Assembly: GCA_027307165.1 (NCBI GenBank)
Contig: DAHUXM010000025.1
Location: forward strand, 103,735-167,734
Source of the DNA: Gemmatimonadota bacterium
Lineage (GTDB): Bacteria; Gemmatimonadota; Gemmatimonadetes; Gemmatimonadales; Gemmatimonadaceae
Reading direction: 5' to 3'
DNA length: 64,000 nt
Positions 34,321 to 44,422 of this stretch are shown here, one piece after another. Both the position numbers and the translations under genes were made by a program. Under the pieces are notes generated by a model. It made no database searches, had not been told where the DNA came from, and saw only the letters and a list, made by a program, of their open reading frames with translations. Each line of letters opens with the position of its first letter. Positions within the stretch are counted from its first letter, which is position 1.

Positions 34321-35601
34321 GTAGAATCCCTGTACCAGATGCACGCCGAGCGCCTTTACGACCTCGTATTCCTGTTCGTATTCGACGCCTTCCGCGATCA
34401 CCATCGCACCCTGGTCATTGGCAAAACGAACGAGTGTGGCGACGAGGTCCTGCTTGATGAAGTTGGTGTCGATTCCGTTGATGAGCGATATGTCGAGCTT
34501 GATGAAATCCGGCTCCAGGTTCGCAATGGAGCCGAGGCCGGCGTAGCCGCTGCCAGCGTCATCGACGGCGAAGCGGAAGCCCTTGTCGCGGAACGCACGC
34601 AGTCGCTCGCGGAACTTGGGGTAATCCTTGATCGCAGTGCGCTCGGTGATCTCGATGACCACGCGGTGGGCGTCGGACGCGCCGAGTGCCGTGTCACCGA
34701 ACTCAGGATCGGCGAAGTCGTGCGGGTCCACATTCACGAACAGCGCTTCGCCCGGCTTGAGCAACTGAGATATTCCTTCGACCGCGCGGTCCCGGCACAG
34801 ACGGCTCAACTCCCAGATCAGGCCTGCGCGCGCGGCGACTTCGAACATGACCTCGGGTCGCCGCAAGGACCGCATCGATCCGCGCGCAAGCGCCTCGTAG
34901 CCGAACACTCGCCCATCCGCTGCATGCACGATTGGATGGTAGTCCACGTACACCGCGCGCGCCCGCAGTGTCTCGCGCAGATCATCGACGAGTCGGGCGC
35001 GCTCGCGCTGCTCCAGGTTGTGTGCGTTGCTCGCAGCGTCGCGGATTCCACGATAGACGACGCGTTCGAGGCGTGCCTTGGGATCGTACTGCACCACTGC
35101 GCGACCAACATAGAGATCGAACAACGATGCGACGTCGGCGCCATGGATGCGCTCGAGCGCGTCCGCGATTCCTTCATTCAGGCGTGCGATGAGCGGCTCG
35201 CTGATGTAGCCATCGTCCGCGTCTTCGCGTCCAGGTGGCTCGTTCGGCGGAACGTAGAACAGGAGAAAGTCGTCGTCGTTCGCATGGCTCAGGGCGAGAC
35301 GCGCGGCGCGAAGGGGGGTTTCCGCGAGAATGACCGCGAGCTCGCGCGCGGTGGTATCAAGCACGGCGTCGAGCTTCTCCCATCCGTAAATCTCTTCGAT
35401 CTTGGCGTAGCGGTCGAAGTTGAGGTACAGGATCACAAGTGCGCCGCGATCCTGCACTGCGCCGCGCAGGCTGTCGATCGCTGCGGCGAGCGTGGGCATC
35501 GCGTTGCGCGCGTCCTTCCCGGGAAACGCCAGAGACGCCGCCGCTACGGAGTCACCTACGCGGCGGCCGAGTGGCGGCCCACCGACGTACTTGGCCGTCA
35601 C
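34264..35601 (-). CDS. Degenerate GGDEF plus EAL-domain c-di-GMP phosphodiesterase
   Basis: This 445-aa protein has an N-terminal GGDEF-like domain (about 30-190) in which the GGDEF site is replaced by SHANDDDFLLF, so cyclase activity is unlikely. The EAL domain (about 195-440) keeps GYEALAR, the Glu of VIEITERT, DDAGSGYAGL, FIKLD and EGVE, so phosphodiesterase activity toward c-di-GMP is likely. Its GTG overlaps the TGA of the receiver gene (GTGA), so the two are translationally coupled and likely form a phospho-controlled phosphodiesterase unit. It overlaps kdtA tail-to-tail by 57 bp. Confidence 0.9.
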   Translation of the reverse strand: MTAKYVGGPPLGRRVGDSVAAASLAFPGKDARNAMPTLAAAIDSLRGAVQDRGALVILYLNFDRYAKIEEIYGWEKLDAVLDTTARELAVILAETPLRAARLALSHANDDDFLLFYVPPNEPPGREDADDGYISEPLIARLNEGIADALERIHGADVASLFDLYVGRAVVQYDPKARLERVVYRGIRDAASNAHNLEQRERARLVDDLRETLRARAVYVDYHPIVHAADGRVFGYEALARGSMRSLRRPEVMFEVAARAGLIWELSRLCRDRAVEGISQLLKPGEALFVNVDPHDFADPEFGDTALGASDAHRVVIEITERTAIKDYPKFRERLRAFRDKGFRFAVDDAGSGYAGLGSIANLEPDFIKLDISLINGIDTNFIKQDLVATLVRFANDQGAMVIAEGVEYEQEYEVVKALGVHLVQGFYLHRPQQLPNDLESTVDGA

Positions 35602-36044
35602 GCCTGAATTGCTGGACTCGCCGGAGCTGTCGAGTCTGTCAGACGGTCCGGACGCGCCGCAAGCGTGGCCACATTTCGCCGCAGCGCGGCAAGCAGCTTC
35701 GAGAAATCCAATGGTTTCTCCAGAAAGTCATCGGCGCCGGATTGCAAGGCGGTCCGCTTGTCGGAGAGATCGCCGTGCGCCGTGACCATAATAACGCGAA
35801 TGCCCGCTGCACGCGCAGGATCGCTTTTCATCAGCCTGCAGACTTCCCAGCCGTCACGTCCGGGCATCATCACGTCGAGAAGGACCACGTGCGGATCCAC
35901 TTCATGGAATCTGCGCAGCGCATCATCACCGTCATACGCTACTTCGACGGTGTATTCCTTCGTGGATTCGAGATACTGTCGGATGATGTCGGCGTTGTCG
36001 CGATTGTCGTCCACGACCAACACGCGCAGGAGCTTATCAGGCAT
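35598..36044 (-). CDS. Single-domain response regulator (receiver only)
   Basis: This 148-aa protein is a receiver domain with RVLVVDDNRDNADI, phospho-acceptor Asp in VVLLDVMMPGRDG and the conserved Lys in FLEKPLDFSKL, followed by a short tail. It has no output domain. I chose ATG 36044 (AAGGGA just upstream); the frame extends further but adds no recognisable sequence. It is coupled to the EAL protein by a 4-bp overlap, so phosphorylation may regulate that enzyme by contact. The cognate kinase is not adjacent. Confidence 0.9.
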   Translation of the reverse strand: MPDKLLRVLVVDDNRDNADIIRQYLESTKEYTVEVAYDGDDALRRFHEVDPHVVLLDVMMPGRDGWEVCRLMKSDPARAAGIRVIMVTAHGDLSDKRTALQSGADDFLEKPLDFSKLLAALRRNVATLAARPDRLTDSTAPASPAIQA

Positions 36045-36080
36045 CGGTCCCTTTGAGCCAAGGTCAGAGGGAAATAAGTG

Positions 36081-36106
36081 CAAAAGGGAGACCCGAACGG
36101 TCTCCC
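36081..36106 (-). terminator. Intrinsic terminator on the minus strand
   Basis: GGGAGACC-gttcg-GGTCTCCC followed by TTTTG when read on the minus strand. It lies 218 bp after atpC and just upstream of the receiver gene, so it probably ends the ATP synthase transcript. Confidence 0.75.
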
Positions 36107-36324
36107 GGGAGGCTGCACCGCGATGAACCCGGCGGAGAGGCCGGAAATATCGATGACGAGCGCTGACGGGTGCGTCGGGCTGCCATTGGCAGGCGGTCCC
36201 GCAGGATCTCCGGACGACCGTCCAGGGGGCCTCGGTGCTCGACAACGTGGGCAGGAGAGGGTCCGCAGCAGATGGATTCCCTCTTTCGCGCGACTTACGA
36301 CCAGCGGCGCCCGCGTGGCCTGCG

Positions 36325-36573
36325 TTACGCCGCTGCTGCCTTCTCCGTCACGATGCGCACGTGATCGTCGGCAACCTGAAGGAAACCGCCTTCGACGTGG
36401 AATCGGTGAGTTACGCCATGACCGAGGCGTAACTCACCATTACCGAGCACCGCCATCATCGCAGCGTGGCCGGTGAGAATACCGACTTCGCCGTCGAACG
36501 CCGGAGCGACCACCGAATCGGTCTCGCCCTCGAACAGCACGCGCTCGGGTGAGATCACTGATACCCGAAGCAC
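36325..36573 (-). CDS. atpC: ATP synthase F1 subunit epsilon, short form
   Basis: The 82-aa product has the N-terminal beta-sandwich of subunit epsilon (LRVSVISPERVLFEGETDSV; FDGEVGILTGHAAMMAVL) and stops before the C-terminal helical hairpin. In longer epsilon subunits (about 130 aa) that hairpin inhibits ATP hydrolysis. Short forms occur in several phyla, including Bacteroidota. The GTG start lies 3 bp after the atpD stop. It is the last gene of atpAGDC. Confidence 0.92.
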   Translation of the reverse strand: MLRVSVISPERVLFEGETDSVVAPAFDGEVGILTGHAAMMAVLGNGELRLGHGVTHRFHVEGGFLQVADDHVRIVTEKAAAA

Positions 36574-36576
36574 CGG

Positions 36577-38199
<1,623 letters not shown>

Positions 38200-39060
38200 T
38201 CATTCCAATGCTGCTGCGCCGCCGACTATCTCGGCGATTTCCTGCGTGATCTGTGCCTGGCGTGCACGGTTGTACGTGCGACGCAGGACGTTGATCATGT
38301 CGCTTGCGTTATCAGTTGCGTTCTTCATTGCGGTACGTCGTGCGCTCTGCTCGCCCGCCACTGTTTCGACGAGCGCGCGGTAGATCGAATTGCGTACGTA
38401 GAGCGGAAGCAGCTCTGTCAGAATCGCGTCGGCCGATGGCGCGAGTATGTAATCCCGCGCGATGCCGGTGCGCTTCGGTGGTGTGACGGGAAGCACCTGC
38501 TCCGCCGTCGCCGGTGTCGAGAGCGCCGAGTTGAACTTGGCGTAGACGACATGGACTGCATCGAGTGCGCCGCTGATGAAGCTCTCGATGAGCGAATCGG
38601 CCAGGCTGCGAGCGTCGTTCGCGCTTGGTCGATCGGTGATGTCGGTCCGCGCCGTCGCAAGCTCGCGGCCGAGATAGCGGAAGAAGCCGATGCCCTTGCG
38701 TCCCACGATGTGCAACTCGACCTGCGTGCCTTCCGATTCGAGATGCTGCACCAGCAGGCGCGCTTCCTTTATCAGATTCGCATTGAACGCACCGGCGAGA
38801 CCACGGTTGGACGTGAGCAGCAGAACTGCCGCGCGTTTCGCGTGTGCCGGCTGCCGGAGCAGCGGGAACTGCTCCGCAAGATCCGGCGAGTACAGGTCGG
38901 AAATAACATCCGCGAGCGACCGTGCGTACGGCCGCGCGCCGACAACGCGATCCTGCGCGCGCTTCATCTTCGATGTCGCGACCATTTCCATCGTGCGCGT
39001 GATCTTGCGCGTGTTCTCGACGGATTTGATGCGGCCTTTAAGCTCTCGTCCTTTCGCCAT
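38200..39060 (-). CDS. atpG: ATP synthase F1 subunit gamma
   Basis: This 286-aa central-stalk subunit has the N-terminal helix (LKGRIKSVENTRKITRTMEM, then VATSKMKRAQ) and the matching C-terminal helix (RRTAMKNATDNASDMINVL, then RTYNRARQAQITQEIAEIV), which form the rotor coiled coil. LTSNRGLAGAFNANLI lies in the Rossmann-like middle. Its start is 40 bp after the atpA stop. Confidence 0.97.
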   Translation of the reverse strand: MAKGRELKGRIKSVENTRKITRTMEMVATSKMKRAQDRVVGARPYARSLADVISDLYSPDLAEQFPLLRQPAHAKRAAVLLLTSNRGLAGAFNANLIKEARLLVQHLESEGTQVELHIVGRKGIGFFRYLGRELATARTDITDRPSANDARSLADSLIESFISGALDAVHVVYAKFNSALSTPATAEQVLPVTPPKRTGIARDYILAPSADAILTELLPLYVRNSIYRALVETVAGEQSARRTAMKNATDNASDMINVLRRTYNRARQAQITQEIAEIVGGAAALE

Positions 39061-39100
39061 GCGTCGCTGTTATGACTCGATGCGGATCAGAAACCGGCGA

Positions 39101-40678
39101 TCAGGCCGGCTTCTTCCGCGTTGCGTTGTAGCGTTCGATCGCGCGCTTGAGCTCGGCTTCGAGATCCTTCGAGAGAGCCTTTTCCGTGCGAATCCTGTCG
39201 CCGACCTGCGGGAACTGCGCCGACATGAATTCCAGGAATCCGCGTTCCCAGTCGCGGATCTCCGCAACGGGAACCTCATCCACAAATCCATTCGTCACCG
39301 CGTAGATCACCATCACCTGCAGCTCGACCGGCATCGGCTGATACTGCGGCTGCTTGAGGATCTCGACTGTACGCGCACCACGATCGAGCTGCTTCTTGGT
39401 CGCGGCGTCGAGATCGGATGCGAACGACGCGAATGCTTCGAGCTCGCGGTACTGCGCGAGATCGAGGCGGAGACGACCGGCGACGCCCTTCATCGCCTTG
39501 GTCTGCGCCGAACCGCCGACACGCGACACGGAGATACCGACGTTCACCGCGGGACGAACGCCCGAGTAGAACAGATCGGCTTCGAGGAAGATCTGACCAT
39601 CGGTGATCGAGATCACGTTGGTCGGTATGTACGCCGAAACGTCGCCCGCCTGCGTCTCGATGATCGGAAGCGCGGTGAGCGATCCACCCGGCGCGAAGAT
39701 CGTCTTGCCGTCGACGACGCTCGCATCTTCGCTGAGCTTGGCGGCACGCTCGAGCAGACGGCTGTGCAGATAGAACACGTCGCCCGGATACGCCTCACGT
39801 CCAGGCGGACGGCGCAGGACGAGCGAGATCTGGCGGTAGGCCGCAGCCTGCTTGGACAGATCGTCGTACACGCACAGCGTCGCCTTGCCTTCGTTGTACA
39901 TGAAGTACTCGGCCATCGCGCACCCCGAGTACGGCGCGATGTACTGCATTGGCGCGGGGTCGGCGGCGCTCGCAACGACGACGATGGTGTAATCCATCGC
40001 CCCCGAGCTGCGCAGGCGATCGACCACGGCGGCCACGGTCGATGCCTTCTGCCCGATCGCGACGTAAACGCAGACGACGCCGGTTCCCTTCTGGTTCAGA
40101 ATGGTGTCGATCGCAATTGCCGTCTTGCCGGTACCGCGATCACCGATGATCAGCTCACGCTGGCCGCGGCCGATCGGGATCATCGAGTCGACAGCCTTGA
40201 GACCGGTCTGGAGCGGCTCCTTTACAGGCTGGCGAACGATGATGCCAGGCGCCTCGCTCTCGACCTTTCGGGTGTGTTTGGCGTTGATGGGGCCGCGCTC
40301 GTCGAGCGGGCGACCGAGTGCATCGACGACGCGGCCGATGAGCTCCGGTCCAACCGGGACTTCCAGCACGCGACCGGTGCGGCGGACCTGGTCGCCTTCC
40401 TTGAGGATCAGGTAATCGCCCAGGATCACGGCGCCGATGTTGTCCTCTTCGAGGTTCAGCGCCAGGGCGGTGATCAGCTCGCCGGTCTCGGACGAGGTGA
40501 CGTTCAACATCTCACCCGCCATCGCCTTGGAAAGGCCGTAGATGCGGGCAATACCGTCTTTCACTTCGAGGACCGTTCCTACTTCCTCGACCTTGAGGTC
40601 ATTGAGGTCAGCGGCTTCGATCTCACGAAGGAGAATGTCCTTGATTTCGCCAGGACGGAGCGCGGTGTCAGTGGCCAT
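39101..40678 (-). CDS. atpA: ATP synthase F1 subunit alpha
   Basis: This 525-aa non-catalytic nucleotide-binding subunit has the P-loop [13 protein letters not shown], the N-terminal beta-barrel ([17 protein letters not shown]) and the C-terminal helical domain. It is the first gene of a partial operon: atpB, E, F and H are not upstream, so the Fo and delta genes must be elsewhere. A perfect CRP/FNR-type palindrome lies 35 bp upstream of the ATG, and TAAAAT (40692-40697, minus) is a possible -10. Confidence 0.98.
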   Translation of the reverse strand: MATDTALRPGEIKDILLREIEAADLNDLKVEEVGTVLEVKDGIARIYGLSKAMAGEMLNVTSSETGELITALALNLEEDNIGAVILGDYLILKEGDQVRRTGRVLEVPVGPELIGRVVDALGRPLDERGPINAKHTRKVESEAPGIIVRQPVKEPLQTGLKAVDSMIPIGRGQRELIIGDRGTGKTAIAIDTILNQKGTGVVCVYVAIGQKASTVAAVVDRLRSSGAMDYTIVVVASAADPAPMQYIAPYSGCAMAEYFMYNEGKATLCVYDDLSKQAAAYRQISLVLRRPPGREAYPGDVFYLHSRLLERAAKLSEDASVVDGKTIFAPGGSLTALPIIETQAGDVSAYIPTNVISITDGQIFLEADLFYSGVRPAVNVGISVSRVGGSAQTKAMKGVAGRLRLDLAQYRELEAFASFASDLDAATKKQLDRGARTVEILKQPQYQPMPVELQVMVIYAVTNGFVDEVPVAEIRDWERGFLEFMSAQFPQVGDRIRTEKALSKDLEAELKRAIERYNATRKKPA

Positions 40679-40712
40679 GATTTAAGCGGGGATTTTATGC
40701 TTGTGGCGAGCT

Positions 40713-40728
40713 TGTGAAAATTATCACA
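40713..40728 (-). promoter_or_regulatory. Perfect CRP/FNR-family binding-site consensus upstream of atpA
   Basis: TGTGA-AAATTA-TCACA at 40713-40728 matches the CRP consensus TGTGA-N6-TCACA in both half sites. It is centred about 42 bp upstream of the atpA ATG and overlaps the possible -35 region. The TGA stop of the AraC-type gene lies inside it (40724-40726). It also forms a short hairpin, so a terminator role for the upstream gene is the alternative. Confidence 0.55.
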
Positions 40729-41551
40729 AGCCTCCTTTTCCTGCAACTCGACTCCTGGTTCTGCCCTGAACGAACCGGTCCACCAGGTCGACAGTGCGGA
40801 GACCAGAAAGGGATGCCGGCCGAGTGCTCGCTATACGCTGGGTCGTCACGGCGAGATGAGATGAGGAGGCGAATCCCAGCACCGCGGCCACATCCCGGAC
40901 GTCGAAGCCCGGATTCTTGGACAGCTCTGCTGCCGAAATGAGCCGGACCAGGTCGATGACCCGCTTGAGATTGGCTCCCCGGTCGCGGGCGAAGTTTCTA
41001 CTCAAATGTTCTCGCGTGACGCCCATCACCGCCGCAAGGGTGGTCGTCGTCACAGGTCGACCCGCATGGTGCACGATCGCCCGCCAGGTTTTCCGTTGAG
41101 TCTCGCTGGTGAAACCGAGCGAGTCCGGCGCGTCGGTCAGCGCTCTGGCGAAGCGCGACGAGTAGCTCAGTGGCGCAATGATGTCGCGCGCGCTGGCCTC
41201 GTCGATCTGCTCGCACAGCACGTCGGCAAATCCGAGCGCCGCGGCGTGCGCGACGGCTTCTGCGTCAGTGGTGCGAAAAGGCAGCAGTCCGAAGAACGGC
41301 GTACTCGGAAAATCCACGGCGCGTGCAGCAAGCGTCCAGTGGGTGTCACCCTGCGCGGCAAGATCGATGACTACAGCATCGATGAGCTGGCGCCGTATCG
41401 CTGCTTCAAACTCCTCGACGTTGCGCACGAGCACGGTGTGACAGCGACGTCGCGGAAACGCGGCGCGCACGAACGCTCGCGAACGCTCGCGCCCCGCATA
41501 GACAAGAATGCACGGGAATGCCGGAGACGCGGAATCGATCACGGACGTCAT
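40724..41551 (-). CDS. AraC-type transcriptional regulator with receiver-like N-terminal domain
   Basis: This 275-aa protein has an N-terminal alpha/beta domain reminiscent of receiver folds (CILVYAGRERSRAFVRAAF; LIDAVVIDLAAQGD), without a full acidic pocket. The C-terminal AraC-type DNA-binding domain has two helix-turn-helix units (TTLAAVMGVTREHLSRNF and DVRDVAAVLGFASSSHLA). It starts 1 bp after the mlaF-like stop and ends 45 bp before atpA. It may regulate its own operon or atpA. The signal is unknown. Confidence 0.83.
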   Translation of the reverse strand: MTSVIDSASPAFPCILVYAGRERSRAFVRAAFPRRRCHTVLVRNVEEFEAAIRRQLIDAVVIDLAAQGDTHWTLAARAVDFPSTPFFGLLPFRTTDAEAVAHAAALGFADVLCEQIDEASARDIIAPLSYSSRFARALTDAPDSLGFTSETQRKTWRAIVHHAGRPVTTTTLAAVMGVTREHLSRNFARDRGANLKRVIDLVRLISAAELSKNPGFDVRDVAAVLGFASSSHLAVTTQRIASTRPASLSGLRTVDLVDRFVQGRTRSRVAGKGGL

Positions 41552-41552
41552 G

Positions 41553-42305
41553 TTAGACGCCCGCCAGAGCTGCGTCCAGACTCGGCTTGCCTTCTATGAA
41601 CTGTCGCACGACGGGATCAGTGGTTTGCTGAATCTCGGCGACTGTCCCGACCTGCCGCACCTTGCCTTCGTACAGCATGGCGATGCGAGTGCCGACGCTG
41701 TACGCGCTGCGCATGTCGTGCGTGATCACGACGCTCGTGACACCGAGCTTCTGGCGCATGCGAATCATGAGCTCGTCGATGACCGCCGAAGTCACGGGAT
41801 CGAGCCCGGTCGTCGGCTCGTCGTACAGAATGTATTTGGGCCGTTTGGCGATTGCGCGCGCGATTCCGACTCTTTTGCGCATTCCGCCCGAGAGCTCCGC
41901 GGGATATTTCGACTCCGCGTCAGGGAGATCCACAAGTGCGAGCGACTCGGTGACGCGTTCCGCGATTTCCTTCTCAGACATCGTGCGCATCTTTCGCAAC
42001 GCCATCGCGACGTTCTCCCCCACGGTTAGCGAATCAAACAGTGCTGCGAACTGGAATACGTAACCGATTCTGCCGCGCAGGTCGTATAGTTGCTCGCGCG
42101 GCAGCTCAGGCACTTCGAGTCCGTCGACAAAGACAGTGCCGCTATCCGGAAGAAGGAGGCCGACGATGTGCTTGATGGCGACCGATTTACCGGTGCCGGA
42201 ATAGCCGATGATCACCATCGTTTCTCCCTCGTCGACTTCAAGCGTGAACCCCTCGAGCACCTTCTTGTCACCGAAGGATTTGTAAACGTCGTCGAGTCTG
42301 ATCAT
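41553..42305 (-). CDS. ABC transporter ATP-binding protein, MlaF-like
   Basis: This 250-aa ATPase has Walker A GYSGTGKS, signature LSGGMRKRVGIARAIA, Walker B YILYDEPTTGLDP and the switch ITHDMRSA. The sequence resembles MlaF, the ATPase of retrograde phospholipid (MCE-type) transport across the envelope. The permease (MlaE) and MCE (MlaD) genes are not adjacent in this window; an AraC-type gene follows instead with a 1-bp gap. Partner genes are probably elsewhere. No Shine-Dalgarno is evident at ATG 42305. Confidence 0.9.
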   Translation of the reverse strand: MIRLDDVYKSFGDKKVLEGFTLEVDEGETMVIIGYSGTGKSVAIKHIVGLLLPDSGTVFVDGLEVPELPREQLYDLRGRIGYVFQFAALFDSLTVGENVAMALRKMRTMSEKEIAERVTESLALVDLPDAESKYPAELSGGMRKRVGIARAIAKRPKYILYDEPTTGLDPVTSAVIDELMIRMRQKLGVTSVVITHDMRSAYSVGTRIAMLYEGKVRQVGTVAEIQQTTDPVVRQFIEGKPSLDAALAGV

Positions 42306-42637
42306 TTGGCACCGGCAGAAATCACAAACATGAAATTTAACCCACCGGGCTGGAGTCAGCCGGCGCAGCGTTTCACAAGGAAATTATCACCTGGGCCGCA
42401 CCTCATAGAGATAGAAGCGCTCGGGAACGAGAGCGTCGCCGAAGGCAGCCAGCGGCCGAATGGCGAGCGACGGGGGAAGTTGCTCCGCCACCACATGCCG
42501 TGACTCCGTATGCTGCGGACCGAGGCTCACCGTGACGCGTCGAAACGACAGAAGGGCCGGGGCAGCGTCACCAGCAGCTGCTCCCGGCCCTCCGGACGTC
42601 GCCCCGCCGTGGTCAGACCACGACGGTCATTCCTGCG
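42306..42637. other. Intergenic region between the sigma factor gene and the mlaF-like gene
   Basis: It contains the sigma-factor terminator (42553-42591) and the mlaF-like promoter region, with TTAAATTT near 42335 on the minus strand. No gene is supported. Confidence 0.5.
42553..42591 (-). terminator. Terminator hairpin of the sigma factor gene
   Basis: On the minus strand AGGGCCGGGAGCAGC pairs with GCTGCCCCGGCCCT around a loop of about 11 nt, with one mismatch, followed by TCT. It lies 47 bp past the sigma factor stop. Confidence 0.65.
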
Positions 42638-43534
42638 TTACGCCGCGAAGCTGCTCAGTGCGCGACCCACGTCACCTTCGCGCAGGCGCTTGAGCGCCCG
42701 ATCGCGCAGCTGGCGAACGCGCTCACGCGTGACGCCAAGCATCGAGCCGATCTCTTCGAGCGTATGCTCCCGGCCGCCTTCGAGACCGAAGTACAGCTTG
42801 AGAACTTTCGCGTCGCGCGGTGGAAGCGTGCGCAGCGCGGTTTCGATCTCGTCATTGAGGAAGCGGTTCATCGCCTCTTCCTCTGTGTCCGGCATTTCAT
42901 CAGCGACGAAACGCTCGATGAGTGAGCGATCGCCTTCCGGATCCATCGGTGCATCGAGACGCACGTCGCCCGTATTGAGCGCGGCGAGCGACTGAACTAC
43001 ATCGACCGACAGACCGGTGATCTGCGCCAGCTCGTTCGGCGTGGGCTCGCGACGCAACTTCTGACGCAGAATCTCGGACGCCTTGATGATGCGCGAGAGA
43101 TCCGCGGTGCGATTGAGCGGAACGCGAACTGTGCGACCCTGGCGTGCGAGTGACGACAGGATTGCTTGACGAATCCACCAGACTGCGTAGGAGATGAACT
43201 TCACTCCCTGATCCGGATCGAACTTGCGCGCAGCCGTGAGCAAACCGACGTTGCCCTCACCGATCAGATCGATGAGTGGAAGACCGCGGTTCTGATATTT
43301 CTTTGCGACCGAGATGACGAAGCGCAGATTGCGCTTAACCAACTCCTGCAACGCGTCCGGATCACCCGCGCGAATCTTGCGCGCAATGTCTATCTCTTCG
43401 GTGCCCTTGAGAAGCGGATAGGTACTGACTTCGTACAGGTACTGATCGAGAATGTCGCGCTCTGGCTCGCTCGGAGCGATGCCGGCCGGTGAGGTTCCAG
43501 TTCCTCGGCGGCGGCGTGGTTTGACTTCGGCCAT
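42638..43534 (-). CDS. Short sigma-70 factor (RpoD/SigA-like)
   Basis: This 298-aa sigma-70 factor has regions 1.2 (DILDQYLYEVSTYPLL), 2 (NLRFVISVAKKYQNRGLPLIDL; GVKFISYAVWWIRQAI), 3 and 4 (EEIGSMLGVTRERVRQLRDRAL). The long region 1.1 of proteobacterial RpoD is missing, as in Bacteroidota primary sigma factors. It may be the main housekeeping sigma or a group 2 paralogue. AGAGG precedes the ATG by 6-8 bp. A GNRA-type hairpin lies in its leader (43564-43579). Confidence 0.93.
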   Translation of the reverse strand: MAEVKPRRRRGTGTSPAGIAPSEPERDILDQYLYEVSTYPLLKGTEEIDIARKIRAGDPDALQELVKRNLRFVISVAKKYQNRGLPLIDLIGEGNVGLLTAARKFDPDQGVKFISYAVWWIRQAILSSLARQGRTVRVPLNRTADLSRIIKASEILRQKLRREPTPNELAQITGLSVDVVQSLAALNTGDVRLDAPMDPEGDRSLIERFVADEMPDTEEEAMNRFLNDEIETALRTLPPRDAKVLKLYFGLEGGREHTLEEIGSMLGVTRERVRQLRDRALKRLREGDVGRALSSFAA

Positions 43535-43563
43535 GTTAGCCTCTTTACTCTATATGTATCAGA

Positions 43564-43579
43564 CGCCGCTCTCGCGGCG
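43564..43579 (-). promoter_or_regulatory. Leader hairpin upstream of the sigma factor gene
   Basis: CGCCGC-GAGA-GCGGCG on the minus strand is a 6-bp GC stem with a GNRA tetraloop, 30-45 nt before the start codon. Its role is unknown. Confidence 0.35.
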
Positions 43580-43772
43580 CTGAAGTCGTGTGGATTGTAT
43601 AACCCACTTGAGACAGTGGGGTCGCGGTGCAAGATACCGGCCGAAGGGCCCGTGTCTAGACCCAGAAGTCGATGACATTTCTTGACTTTCGACATACCCC
43701 CGGATATCCTTCGCGGTTCCTACCGGGCAGGGGTTCGGGCCGAGATTCTGGTCCGAATGTTTACCCGGTTTT

Positions 43773-43845
<73 letters not shown>

Positions 43846-43897
43846 CTGGGCAGAACGGCTGTTTGCAGTAGCAGGTGCCCCGACGGTGGGGCGAAAT

Positions 43898-43970
43898 GCG
43901 GGAGTAGCTCAGTTGGTAGAGCACAACCTTGCCAAGGTTGGGGTCGCGGGTTCAAGTCCCGTCTCCCGCT
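43898..43970 (+). tRNA. tRNA-Gly (anticodon GCC)
   Basis: A 73-nt cloverleaf with acceptor GCGGGAG/CTCCCGC, anticodon loop TTGCCAA and discriminator T; CCA is not encoded. Confidence 0.97.
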
Positions 43971-43973
43971 TGT

Positions 43974-44057
43974 ATGGGCCGGCCCCTGTGCCGGCACGAC
44001 GGTTGGGCGGGCGTAGGTGCTTGCCGGAAAACGGGCAGGCACGGGGGCCTGCCCTTA
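43974..44057. repeat. GC-rich palindromic sequence between tRNA genes
   Basis: GCCGGC-CCCTGT-GCCGGC near 43979-43996 and GGGCAGGC-ACGGGG-GCCTGCCC (44033-44054) are two hairpins. They resemble widely dispersed GC-rich palindromic repeats; no second copy was found in this window. Confidence 0.4.
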
Positions 44058-44136
44058 CGAGATGGTCGGCAGCGGTAGGGGTAGGCGCCCTTGGCTGCCA
44101 CTGATCGAAGGGATGGGCGCCAGGGCTGCGCATCGC

Positions 44137-44210
44137 GGGCGGTTAGCTCAGTTGGTTAGAGCGCCACGTTGACATCGTGGAGGTCACAAGTTCGAGTCTT
44201 GTACCGCCCA
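44137..44210 (+). tRNA. tRNA-Val (anticodon GAC)
   Basis: A 74-nt cloverleaf with acceptor GGGCGGT/ACCGCCC, anticodon loop TTGACAT and discriminator A; CCA is not encoded. Confidence 0.97.
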
Positions 44211-44266
44211 TTGCAGGATGAGTAGAGGCGGTCAGAAGACGCCACGGTAGTGAATGCGGTTTGTAT

Positions 44267-44340
44267 GCGCCCGTAGCTCAATTGGATAGAGCATCTGACT
44301 ACGGATCAGAAGGTTGGGGATTCGACTTCCTCCGGGCGCA
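44267..44340 (+). tRNA. tRNA-Arg (anticodon ACG)
   Basis: A 74-nt cloverleaf with acceptor GCGCCCG/CGGGCGC and anticodon loop CTACGGA. The A34 would be deaminated to inosine by TadA. The T loop reads TTCGACT. The discriminator is A; CCA is not encoded. Confidence 0.96.
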
Positions 44341-44379
44341 CTGAATTCCAGTTCCAACACAGACGAAAATGGCAGCCGA

Positions 44380-44408
44380 CGCCGCGATCATCGAGATCGC
44401 GGCGTTTT
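44380..44408 (+). terminator. Intrinsic terminator after the tRNA cluster
   Basis: CGCCGCGATC-ATCGA-GATCGCGGCG followed by TTTT is a perfect 10-bp stem with a 5-nt loop, 40 bp after tRNA-Arg. Confidence 0.9.
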
Positions 44409-44422
44409 CCGTGTCGGGTAGT

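Noticed and set aside
38690..40717. Long open frame antisense to atpG and atpA
   Set aside because: It is entirely opposite conserved ATP synthase genes and has no recognisable domain.
40710..40731. Intrinsic terminator of the AraC-type gene
   Set aside because: It has an 8-bp stem but no U tract. The exact TGTGA-N6-TCACA match is better explained as a regulator site, though the terminator role is not excluded.
43974..44057. Fifth tRNA gene in the cluster
   Set aside because: It contains hairpins but no D-loop, anticodon arm or T-loop consensus.
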